Shown one piece after another: positions 50,901 through 62,600 of a DNA stretch of 64,000 nt. Position 1 is the first letter of the stretch. The number at the start of each line of letters is the position of its first letter. The stretch is from contig NC_089737.1 in assembly GCF_035083965.1 (NCBI RefSeq), positions 14,621,029 through 14,685,028 on the forward strand, given 5' to 3'. The stretch is from Branchiostoma lanceolatum. Lineage: Eukaryota; Chordata; Leptocardii; Amphioxiformes; Branchiostomatidae. The position numbers were made by a program, and so were the translations under genes. The notes below the pieces were generated by a model. The model worked only from the letters and a program-made list of their open reading frames with translations. It was not told the DNA's origin and ran no database searches.

Positions 50901-53900
50901 ATATAGGTGTAATTTAAGGGTGTGGTCAACTTGAAATCAACTCAGTCGCTTATAAAATGTGAACAACAAATTGAGACACCTCAGTTTCGAGCAGAGATGT
51001 TCCTGTACATTTGTGCCAGATTTCAACTCATTTCCTACAAAAATGAACCTACTATGATACAAAAGGCGTTTCTTTCTAAACACTTCTTCCTGAACGCTCC
51101 TCGTAGTTTAAAAACTAAACGAATCTTTGGCGTCTAAAACCACTAAACAGGAGACTGTGTAAAGCTTGCCACCAGACAGAAATAAGTGAAATTTTGCGAA
51201 ACGATGACAGGGTATATACCCTGGTAAAGTGGTCCCTCATATTTCAACTTTGATACCCAATTCATAATTCTATACTATCGCTCAACACAGCATTTCTCTC
51301 AGTCTACTCGTGCAGAAAGCTGTTGATAAGGTAGAAACATACCTGGAATGTCTCGAACAATAACAGGAATGCTGATCCCAGCCGTAATCATGTCCTTCTC
51401 AAATATCTTGAGATCACCTGAAATAGCTGAATAATCAACTTTGCAATGTGTACATGTACATTATTTTCAAAATGTGTTATCATTATGATGAAAAATATTT
51501 TTTTCCATAATTCAATTTAACAAACAAAACCTCAAGAGCAAGAACGGTATACGTTGGATTAAAACTGCAATTTCACGTACCAATCGCGATGTAATGAAAT
51601 CTCAGAATGGGCTTCAAGTCAGCTGGCCTATCAGTTACTTCACTTCCCTGACTACCGGTACGTGCAGACCACACCCGCATCAGCAGCATTACATCTCTGT
51701 CGTCCAGCTGACTGAAAATACTGTCCAATGTCTGATGGAGGTCTGCAAAAATCGCCACGATGGTTAAATTGTATAGAATTCAATACTATTATATTTGATG
51801 TCCACGCAAAATCACTCTTTCGCCTTGAAGTATCTCGTGCTCTATGCTGTGATTGCTGTCTTTAGTTTAATTCATTCATTCATTCGTCTTAAAAGACGGG
51901 GACTCCTTTAATAAGTGATTCCATATTCAGGTTACTGTGGAAAGAAAATCGATATCTATCCAAAAGTGAAAACAGTAAATCAAATACAAAAGAATGCATA
52001 CTTTGATAGCTGTTTCTAAGTAAGAACATATTTATTTTCTGTTTGCGTCTGATTGAGTTTAATGTTTTGCGGGCCGAGACAAAAATCTAGTGACTTTAGG
52101 CTTGACTCATCATGAAATGATCAAGATGTATTCTCTGTCAGGTCAACACGCATCTGTTTACTACAACATATTGTTAAACAAACGTTAAACTGTTGGTTTG
52201 GCAGCTTTGTCAGACACGGCAAATTGATTATGTATGGACAGCAACTGTCATAATTCATATAAACAAAAGCTTCAATAAGTTTCTACACAGGTTGCTCGAA
52301 TGGGAGCCTTCGTTAGGTTTGAGTTGAATGTGCCTTCAAACCTAATCCTGATATTTGTCTTAGTACTGGTAAGTTCTGCATAAATGGACCTTAACAATAC
52401 TGGTGGTTGGAAGCATTTCCTCCAAGGCCATGTAACGTGTCTACGTGTTGCTGAACAATTCTCGTATCATTTTATTAGGGATAAAACCACTTTCTCTATT
52501 AGTCAAATTTCATTTATATTTCCGATATTATCGATAATATAATATATATGGCCACATACAGCTGTATGTATTCTGCAGTTGTGATAAACAGTTCGTCAGT
52601 AATTACCTGCCGAAAAACCATGCTCCCCTTCCCCATCAGAACTGGTGCTGTCAAATTTAAGAGGTTCCCGCAACGATCCGTCATCTACAAGACAATGGAA
52701 GGAATTGAGGTCCATATTAGGTCCCGTGGAATTTCTGTGATTACAGGGCTAATCAATGGCTTTTATTTAGATACTAGTATATCTACCCAACCAAAATGCC
52801 CCATGGTGTTAGGTTACTTCTGTTGTCTACTTACTAATACAAATTGAACGTACAAATAGTTTCATATTCCTTAACTAAATCTGTCAACCCATCAGTCTAT
52901 ACTATATGTTACTATCCATACTATGTGTGCATATAGTTTCATATGTCTTTACCATCAGAGCTATAGGGACTTCCAGAACCGTAAGAACTGTCAGAACTTG
53001 GCGGTAAAAAAAGCCCAAGTTTTGGCTCAGTGGATAAAAAGGCTATGCCTCTCCTGGTGAATCTTGGCCCTGCTCCGTCATCTGTTGTCGGCCGCACAGC
53101 AGGTAATGGGTAGACAGTGGGTCCTTTTGCCGTAAGAGTAACGGTGTCATCTTCGTCCCCTTGAATGATAAAAGACACATTCAAGTTTTTGTTCGTTATG
53201 TTCCATGTGTTTCCCTCTTTTTAGGGTCACTACGCTACACATGTCCGAAGTCTAACAGAAGCTAAACAAACATTGGAAGTAAATTTTCCTTTATCTTGTC
53301 CTTCTGTTTTTTTGCCTATGAAAAAGATGAGGAGAAACTGCTCATACGAAGCAAAAAGCATGCAATCAGAGGATCTACTTTGCAGAGCTGTCGAGTGTCG
53401 ACAAAACATAACTCATTAGTACTAAATTTATTCTTTGGATTACAAAGGACACAGTCAGTACCCAGCTTCAACAGAGCACCAGATACACATTTTCACTAAT
53501 GGTTAAACACATCCTCATTGTATTGTATAAAACCTGTTTATATCTACAGCACTAACAAAAGCTATTGAAGTTTCAAGACAAAATGATTTCAATTTAACCG
53601 GACCTTACCAGTACTAGTCAAGGCTACCATCATGGCAGTTTGTATAAATGAGTGGTTACCTTCTATCGAAGATTTTTCATCATCAGGATCCAGAAAACCC
53701 CTGTCTTGTTTTTGCTTGCCTGGCGATGTCTGTGACACGTTCAACTCTGCACAGATCAACAGTATAATATACTTTTTTTATGATGAACCAAGACATTTCA
53801 TCAACAGTTATAAACTGATGAGAGCAAACGTATCTTGTCCAAAAGGGAAGACAGAGCCTCACGTTAACGTCATGGACCAGAAACGACTGCTAGGATATCG

Positions 53901-56343
53901 ACAGTTGCCGCATATGCTGAGAAAAATCACAAAGCCTAATCTTAACAAAGTATCAAGGGGAACATATTTCGTTGAAGCTTAAGCCTAACTTCAGTACACA
54001 AAAATAAAAGCAAGTCAAATAAAAATGTACCCTTTTTCCGTAGTTTGTGGACAGAGGTACATACTGATCAAGGTTACACAGGTACACACATGTGACGTTT
54101 GTGTGTGTGAGTAGAAAAGATATACATTGTGATTGGTGACTGTTAGATATGATAATCATTTGTCAGCTCCAAAATACAAGTTGGGTAGACAAGGTAAATC
54201 TGTATCCCTATATAATTTTTGAAAAAGCTGTCACCTTCTTAAAACAATCCAGGAAATATATGATTTCTTACACAATTCTTACACAATGTTTTGATTTTAA
54301 CATAAACATACACATGAAAGTAAAAGATGATGTTATGTAAAGGTGACTGAACGTGGATGTACGTACCGGCATGTAGATCACCCACCACGCTCTGTAAGCC
54401 TGCCTTAGACAGAGCCTCTATCAGGACCTCCATGGTGGCGGCGTTTCCCTTCTGCCCCTGCCACACCTCCAGCATGTCCCTGCAGCGGGACTGGTCGTCC
54501 GGGTTCCTGCCGGAGATGTTCTTGACATCTTCCCAACCCAACCCTAGACAGCCGGCCAGATCCTTCCAACCCGTGCTCACTCTTTTCTTGATGAAGAAGA
54601 AGTATTTACCAACATCTGCAAAGTAACGTAACACGTCATTATGTCATCTGATCCTCCTCCCTCTACAAACATAACTAACAAATGTAGTAAATAAAACGGC
54701 TGAAAACAAGAGTTCAGAGACCTCATATCTCAATGAAATATCTTGATTATGCAAATAACTTCCACATTCGCATAATCTATGCTTGGTCATGTACACCTTT
54801 AAGTGACTTACACAGGTTGTCGTGTTAACAGCCCAACCTTTTACCACTTTGGAATTATGGCACTTTTGCATTCATCGGGCAAATTAGGAATTTATTTGCA
54901 TAATTGGTATCTGTTAATGTTCCACCTGCCATAAACTACGTATGTTACATATATTTGAGTCACATTATGGAAACACTGCAAATATAGATTTTCCTCAGAA
55001 ATTATGCAAATTAAGCCTCAATTTGTTTAATCTGGACTGCATCTCTGTCTAAGCTGCCTACATACTAGATATCATGGAAATCCGTCGTTCCTTTATTCAG
55101 TTATTCTCCTGAAAATGTTCCACAGCAAGCTGTTAGGGGCCCCAGAATTTACACCACTTCTTCTTTACATCACAAGCTATCTGCCACAAAAAATCAGGAC
55201 CATAGCACATCCAGGTCAAAAGATAAAACACGTTCTGCTGCAGTACTAAGGTCACATAGTAGGGGGCCCAAAATTGACATTGACCTTTGTCTTCCCAACA
55301 CCAACCCAACTACCCACATACCAAATACCATCATAATTCAACTTTTACGACTGATGTATTATACATGTTTTCGTTGATTATACAAATAAGGTCATCATTT
55401 GCATACATCATATCATATCATCTTCTCTACCCGAATACCAGAAGTTGTCCAAAGTGACTGTCTAAACTTAACAAAGAAGGTTTTTCTAGAATTTTCTTAT
55501 CAATCATTGAGGTCCTCATTTACATAGTTTATATTCGACGATGTTCACCTTCACGTTACTTCCAAATACCACAATTATGAAATTCCCGTTATTCACCACA
55601 GTGGAATGGCAGTATTTTCTCATTGACTATGCAAATCAGGTCTCCTTCTGCATATTTCTGATCTATCAATGTCATCTCATTCTCAGCTACATATGTCACA
55701 TGTTTGAATAGTCCTATGGTCTTATAGAATTTCCTTGAATTAGATTCTGATTTGCATAATTAGCATAAAATCATATAGCATCACTTAAGGTGGATATATA
55801 CCAAAATCTATGACGATCGATATCCGTCAAACCCCTCTTGAATTATTCTCCTTCAAAATCTTAAACAGAATCGGATCCTGCAGTTCCAATAGAATACTAT
55901 CAGGCTCGCCCCTGAGGCGTCGGCAAAATGCTGGGGGAGGAGGGGTGGCAGTCAAGCCTGCACCATTTGATACCCTCTGCCTCAAGAGATATCTACCATT
56001 CAAAAATCACGACCAAAGCATGTCCAGAACACGAGATATCAAAACAGGAAGTTCGGTTCCAGTACGGTAACAAGACGCTAGGGGGCCCAAAATCTATTCT
56101 TTTCAGGGTCTTGCCCTTCCCACATAACAAATATCAATAGATCTCAATACAATCCATCGAAGCCTTCTCGATTCATCATCGCAGCTGTTCATTCACATAA
56201 ATATATACATCATTACATGCATACGTAGTTTAAATGGTATTACATAGTACATATAAACGCTACAAAAACATAACTGTCTTGGAGAATTCCCCTGTCATAC
56301 AAAAAATCTTACCATTAGAACCGCCTCTTTGGTCGTCAGCCAT
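47952..56343 (-). CDS. Death-ZU5-UPA-Death protein (11 exons, 705 residues)
   Basis: Exons in transcript order: 56343-56313, 54615-54367, 53746-53660, 53159-52953, 52684-52607, 51742-51581, 51417-51343, 50260-49353, 49082-49064, 48553-48452, 48151-47952; total 2118 bases, phases agree. Residues about 12-92 are a death domain (STGWKDLAGCLGLGWEDV, CRDMLEVWQ, ATMEVLIEALSKAGLQ). About 94-217 is a low-complexity acidic/Ser linker. About 218-296 is helical and unassigned (LDSIFSQLDDRDVMLLMRVW). About 315-410 is ZU5 (GGEVEIPGFVKLVVPPGAL). About 460-599 is UPA-like. About 640-705 is a second death domain (SSKWDHLALKLGFSENEI, CREMLRRWRNKNGSEATLRVL), truncated by TAG. ZU5-UPA-Death is known from UNC5, ankyrin and PIDD. 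The extra N-terminal death domain suggests a cytosolic adaptor for death/NF-kB-type signalling, which is inference. Confidence 0.88.
54650..56150. repeat. Dispersed unclassified repeats, intron 1 of the Death-ZU5 gene
   Basis: Inverted relatives of the 18560-19080 family. Landmarks include AAGAAGTGGTGTA-type complements, GGCCCCAGAATTTACACC, a TTTGCATAATTGGTATCTG block, and CCAGAACACGAGATATCAAA. Several copies lie end to end over about 1.5 kb. No coding function. Confidence 0.55.
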
Positions 56344-56557
56344 GGTCACTGGTGGGCCACACGGCGTCGCGTGGGGTCACGTTAGACGAAAACCTTGAGA
56401 CAACAAGAACCCTTCATTACGGAGTCACAAATTGCGTCTATCTCAGCGATTACAAGTGTATAGGAACAGTATTTGGACACAGACAAAAAATGAAAGTTAT
56501 TCTTTATAATATATGCCCTCCTTGCGCTACCTAAGTTGAATCGACGCCACCTGACAA

Positions 56558-57050
56558 CTGTAACAGTGGGGATCAACCTCCACTAACTGACCAGTCTAAC
56601 TGGTCCGGACCTTTTAGCCTAGTGGTTAGCGCGTTGATTTCCCAAGCCGTCAGGCGGGGGTTCTAATCCCGGGAGCGGCATACTCGCCCCTTTGGGTTTT
56701 TACAGTGGTTCCCACACCGGCCCTGTGAGTAACGTTCAGATCACACAGGGAATATCGTACTCGGAGACTCGGGACGAGTCTGAAAAGAAAAGGGGGAGTA
56801 GTGTAACAGTGGGGATCAACCTCCACTAACTGACCAGTCTAACTGGTCCGGACCTTTTAGCCTAGTGGTTAGCGCGTTGATCCCAAGCCGTCAGGCGGGG
56901 GTTCTAATCCCGGGAGCGGCATACTCGCCCCTTTGGGTTTTTACACAACCACACTTCCACAATGGGATTGCGTCATCGGAAAGTACCTTTGTCGCGGGGG
57001 AATCCCCTTCTCCCGATCAACCCTGGGATAAACGTATTCTGGATCCTGTT
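56558..57050. mobile_element. SINE-3, tRNA-derived, tandemly duplicated head
   Basis: Two copies about 243 bases apart (from about 56560 and 56803). Both have AACCTCCACTAACTGACCAG, then a tRNA-like head: A box TAGCCTAGTGGTTAGCGCG and B box GGGTTCTAATCCCGGGAG. A CGCCCCTTTGGGTTTTTACA block follows. The second copy lacks three bases in the anticodon region. Both are just upstream of the Death-ZU5 start codon, on the opposite strand. Confidence 0.7.
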
Positions 57051-57735
57051 CGAAATTGGACAGGACCATTATTTTACGCTATCATCAAGCCGAATTACAA
57101 ACTATCTAACCATAATGAACATAATAGAACAACACAGAGTCTACCATATTTACACACCCTAAGGAATAATTCTAAACGTTTCATACATCTGTAAAGTGTA
57201 TTGATATAACGGTACCCAGCCATATCGCAACGTCGAAAACAACAAACTCCCGTCCCCTTCACATCATTTGTAGCAGTCTGCTAGTATTAAACGTAGAACG
57301 AAAGTTTTGTTACATTAGACAGCTCAGTTCTTACCCCCTATATTGTTTGTTTGTATCAGAGGCGAGGGTACGGCGGGGAACGGTTTTATAACGGGGCTCA
57401 GCTGAGCAACAGGTTTTCAAACTACTAACTTTCCATCTCAAATGTTACCTGGAATATAGGGAACAGTGGCAATGTAGACCCATTTCCTTATGTATAAAAC
57501 TCTTACAATCATCTTAGAAGTGGAAGTTTGTAAATATCACAAGTAAACGCCTCACCTGGACAACTTTTACTTTCACACCTGCTCGGAACGTCCAACTTCC
57601 TCCTGGCGAAAAATGCGGAAGCGACCTCGTCCCCAGGGCACCCCAAAAACCCTGGTCACGAGACTGAAGCGCCTCTTACAATCGCGAAGTGTACTGCAGT
57701 GAAACTGACTGCAGCCCAGACTACGGTGGCATCAC

Positions 57736-57743
57736 GTTTTATA
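57736..57743 (-). promoter_or_regulatory. Possible TATA box of the Death-ZU5 gene
   Basis: TATAAAAC on the minus strand, followed about 30 bases later by an initiator-like TCAGTTT near 57697. It is 1.4 kb from the start codon, so it would require a long leader or a 5' untranslated exon and intron. A weak call resting on spacing only. Confidence 0.3.
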
Positions 57744-57879
57744 AAAACAAAATGCCGGTAACCTGGATGCTGTTGGGCATGGGGGAAATCTACTGTTCAT
57801 ATTAAGCATATTGATATTTACTATCCAATACATATTTACAGATTATCAAAAATCACACACACAACATATATACATACAG

Positions 57880-59193
57880 AAGCACACACAAACATTATCT
57901 ATAAAATATAAAGAGATGCGCAATAAAAGCCAACACCTTGCATCTGTTTGGAGATCATACTTTACTTCATATTTTGGTTCATGATCCAATAAAAGACTTG
58001 TATTTGCACATCAAATCATTTCCTCACATAATCAAAGAGAAGAACATGGAAACATCATTTTTGGACCTTCAAACCTCAAATCTTTACATTACAAAAAATC
58101 AAACCACTCCGTGTGACTGTTATAGAAAACTACCTCCAGTCATAATTATTCCATTGCTGTCCCAAACTGGTTTCAGAAATGACAACTTCAAAACATGTTG
58201 GTAGCTAAACTTACAATCTATAACATTTGAATGTGCATGACAGAACCATCCACTACAATGTATATGCATGCTGTAACTTGCCTTTTTGTCTAACTTTTTT
58301 CAAAGTCCGTCTATAAATATAAATGCAACAAGCTTAAATGTGCGGCCTGGTGCAACAAAAGTCCCATGACAAGCACATGTACAAGATATTTGTCTTGTTT
58401 AAAAAACACAGCTTCAAGCAATGCTTGAAATTACTTAAGGACACACTGAATATGTTGCAGCATGCACTTATTGTGGCAGACTATTTGAAAAGCTTTTAAA
58501 AGGAATTCTATACTGCATAACTATATTAAGTAATAACATATACATGTGAAAATGTAAACAATGTGTAACACAGTAGATAAATCATTGTTGCAGTGAGTGG
58601 TGTGCTCTAAAAATGAAATTTTCTCTGCGTTAATTTTTGTGTGCTGTTGGTTTAAACAATATCTGTTGCAGGTAGGCCATGGCTAAATGAGAAAGTGAAA
58701 ATAACATTTAGCAAAATATCTGTATCCAGATACCATTGACAATCAAACCAACTTTTCCAACTTCAACATTATCCTACCTTTAGTGGACTTTTAATCTTTG
58801 TTAAATTAATTAAAATTCCAATCTATAGATCTGATGGACCAGTCTAATACACATCTTTTTATGAGTCTTTAAAGGTTTGGGAGGAGTTGTATAATATGAA
58901 CTTAAACATCCTGCAGTACAAAGTTTTCTGTCAGGGGGCACTGCTGCATTGTATGCATTTTAGCAAAACATGTGTAGAGAAATATTTCTACATTCATCAG
59001 AGAAGACGGCTTCCTTCTGACTTTTGGAGAAGACGGTAAAGGAAAAATTGTAAATCATAAAATATTTGCGATGGCTGTTTTTCATGGTTTTCTAGGAGAC
59101 ATCTCCAACATAAAACCATAACATGGTCTTGCACTGCATTACTACAGTTTTGTCAACCGCAAAATTCAAACACTCAGATGCCTCTATTCCCTC
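57880..59193. other. 3' flank of DGCR8; AT-rich, no gene seen
   Basis: Between the Death-ZU5 5' region and the DGCR8 stop. It probably includes the DGCR8 3' untranslated region, but I did not find a convincing minus-strand polyadenylation signal. The small + frame at 57938-58204 shows no similarity to a known domain. Confidence 0.4.
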
Positions 59194-59400
59194 TTATGCT
59201 AGGGTCACATTTCCAATCCGGGGCCCGGCCGGGTAGTCTTTGGGAACGAAAAGTATAATATATAAGACAACAAAAACACAAAACGTACCCAAAATCATTT
59301 AAGAGCATAGCTTGTGCAAATCTATTGACATACACTTTGATTTTTCGTTTCTGCAAACAGCCCGGCTGGGCCCTGGTTAGGAAATGTGACCCAAGCATTA
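59194..59400. mobile_element. 207-base MITE, family M1, second copy
   Basis: Same ends (TATGCTAGGGTCACATTTCC and GGAAATGTGACCCAAGCAT) and same length as 16455-16661. It begins about 220 bases downstream of the DGCR8 stop, probably inside its 3' untranslated region. Confidence 0.8.
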
Positions 59401-59619
59401 CCAAGAAATCAAATCCTAGCAAACATAAATGAGTTCAAAGGTAGGAAAGATGAAGAGAGTTAGTCCAAAATGCCGGTGAGCCCAATTTTTTAGTCGGAGA
59501 ACAGTTTACTTCAGCTTCATAATGTATTTTACCAACTCAGATGAACTTTCATGCTGATTAAATAGTATTTCTACATTTGCTGGCAGAAGTTGGGTTGTGG
59601 CTTGAGAAGCGCAGGCAGC

Positions 59620-62600
59620 TCAGACGTCCAGGGTGCACAGAAGTGAGTTTGGAGGTTTCTCCACGTTGCCTGGGTTAAACTTCCTCTTTCCAGTCAGCGC
59701 ATCCTGAAATTGTGAAAGAAAAGATAATAAACCTTAAGAAGTAAATAGCTACATGTAACAGAATCAGTGTTAAAACAGATAGACATACAAATGTACATAC
59801 ATTTAGTTATTATAATAAATTTAATAATGGGTTTAATGCAAATTCTTGATGGAAAACTGATTCTGAGTATACGGATAAGAACTTTTGCAAATCATAGTCT
59901 AAAAGTACAATCAAACAAGCATGAAAGCAAGCAAGCAATAAACATTTAGCATAAGGTAACACACCTTGGATGTTTTGTTTATTATCTTACAACAAGGCTT
60001 TACACATACTCTTTCTGATGTTAAATGTCAGTTTTTTGTTGATAATATCATTTTGCAAACTAAAGCTGAAGGAAACAAAACCAGAAACTGAAGTAAGCAT
60101 GCATTTTCCACTAAAACTGAATGTAATGACTCTGTCTTTTTATGAGTAAGTATATCAGAAGACAATAGAGACTTATAACATCTCACCCGCTGCTCCTTGA
60201 GTTTCCTCATCTCTATTTGCAGCTTGTCTATGATCTTCATGTTGGGCCGGTTTTTCTTGGAGAACTGAGTCAGCTCAAGGATACTCTGCTCCTCCTCCTG
60301 GAGAAGGAACGAAACATACAAATATCATTCAGAGAATCTTAGCACACAAACAAACTCTTACAGCACTGGTGGTAGATACAAGTACAATGTATGATGGAAC
60401 TGGGTCAGTTCCAGGATACTCTGTTCTTCCTCCTGGAAATGGAACAAAATGTACAAATGTTATTCAGAGAATCTCAACACACAAACAAACCTGTACAGCA
60501 CTGGTGGTACACATTATGTAGATACAAGACAGTACAATAGAACTGTTTCAGCTCTAGGATACTTCGTTCCTCCTCCTGTAGACAGAACAGGTTGAGTTTG
60601 GGCCATTTGGGTGAACATTAAAGTATGGAAAGGCCACACCATACAATGCACATCATTAACAGTTGTGTGAGGATGCATGCTACCTGGAGCTATGGAGGAT
60701 ATATATATGTGAAAGTGCTGGATCAGGACTCCGACTGGTTTTCTAGAGGTGTTCAGGAGGCGATCCAAATCCGCAGACAATGCAGTACCTTAAACAGGGA
60801 CAGGGGGCGTCACTATCTCAAGCCTGTATATGACTGTCTCTTGTCACGTGATAATCAACATCAAGTCACGTGACAAGAGAACTCCAAGCCGAGATCTGAC
60901 TTTATTACCGGGTTGACAAAGAGACAGAGAGTTCGTCTCGAAAGCTCCCCAGAGCAATCTTTTTATGTTGTGTGTAATGATTAAATGTTTGTCAAGAGGA
61001 TATATATATATGGAGAGGTGGGGGAAGAGAGTCATGGACATCCATCTGCACCCAGCACAACAAAAGGATGATGAAGGCCACACAAACTTTGTTGGTTCTT
61101 GAACACTTTTATGTAAAATCGTGGCAAGCAGACATCTGGCAGAGGAAAAGTGTCATCTAACTGTTAAGTACCTACATGTAGCTACAACTTTCCCTCAGAG
61201 TCTGTTTTCATGTTGATCTTCTTTTAAAATTGATGTTACCCTAAAATTTGCTTACTAAATGTATATCTATACCATACAAACTAAGAATGGGAAATCTTGC
61301 TCATGATGTGTGGCTGTAGAGTCCTTAGGATTTTAACAGTTACCTTTTTCTCCTTAAGAAAGTTGGAGGAGTCTCGTCCGTACATCCTTATAAGCGACCC
61401 CCAAGTCTTGATGTGCGGGTGGAGTTTCTTACCTTTTTCTCCTTAAGAAAGTTGGAGGAGTCTCGTCCGTACATCCTTATGAGCGACCCCCATGTCTTGA
61501 TGTGCGGGTGGAGTTTCTTACCTTTTTCTCCTTAAGAAAGTTGGAGGAGTCTCGTCCGTACATCCTTATAAGGGACCCCCACGTCTTGATGTGCGGGTGG
61601 AGATTCTTACCTTTTTCTCCTTAAGAAAGTTGGAGGAGTCTCGTCCGTACATCCTTATGAGCGACCCCCATGTCTTGATGTGCGGGTGGAGTTTCTTACC
61701 TTTTTCTCCTTAAGAAAGTTGGAGGAGTCTCGCCCGTACATCCTTATGAGCGACCCCCATGTCTTGATGTGCGGGTGGAGTTTCTTACCTTTTTCTCCTT
61801 AAGAAAGTTGGAGGAGTCTCGCCCGTACATCCTTATGAGCGACCCCCATGTCTTGATGTGCGGGTGGAGTTTCTTACCTTTTTCTCCTTAAGAAAGTTGG
61901 AGGAGTCTCGCCCGTACATCCTTATGAGCGACCCCCATGTCTTGATGTGCGGGTGGAGTTTCTTACCTTTTTCTCCTTAAGAAAGTTGGAGGAGTCTCGC
62001 CCGTACATCCTTATGAGCGACCCCCACGTCTTGATGTGCGGGTGGAGTTTCTGCAGGATGGCCTGAGACGCCAGCTGCTTCCCTATCCTCTTATTCTTGC
62101 ACCAGTCCTGAAGGATGCATACATGTAGTAAGGGCCGAAATAACTTCCATGTACATTCTTTGTAGTACTTACACTAGTTACAGTATTCTTCAACACAACA
62201 GATTTCAATGGTTCTACATGTACTAGAGACATCTTCAAAACGTTATTCTTGATCAACTAAAGGGGCCAGAAATGTACGTGTGGTGCTGGTAATTTGGAAT
62301 GCTATCGAGTCCAGTGCAGGTATGTAGGAAAATGTTAAACTTTGGAGCCATGACAAGAAATGTACACATGTTGTGTGTTTTCAACTACCATGCAGAAAAC
62401 ACACCATTCATTTTCCATTCTTATCTTCAACCTTTCTGCATGAAAAGTTAAGAAACAACCAAGTTGTAACTTTGCAACATGCAAAAACATTCAATGTTCC
62501 ATAACCTGCAGAGAATGGTGCCGTACCTGTACAGTGTGTTTGCCCACCGTCATGGTGTACTGGCTCTTCTGGTGCTTACCCACCGCGACGTCAAACTTGA

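Noticed and set aside
53632..53982. 116-residue + frame
   Set aside because: Antisense to a supported minus-strand exon (53746-53660) and adjacent introns.
56605..56690. Possible tRNA gene on the + strand
   Set aside because: tRNA-like promoter boxes only; duplicated with a deletion in the anticodon region and embedded in a repeat.
61342..62053. Regular direct repeats resembling a CRISPR array
   Set aside because: The units are contiguous with no spacers, encode part of a DGCR8 exon, and lie in an animal gene.
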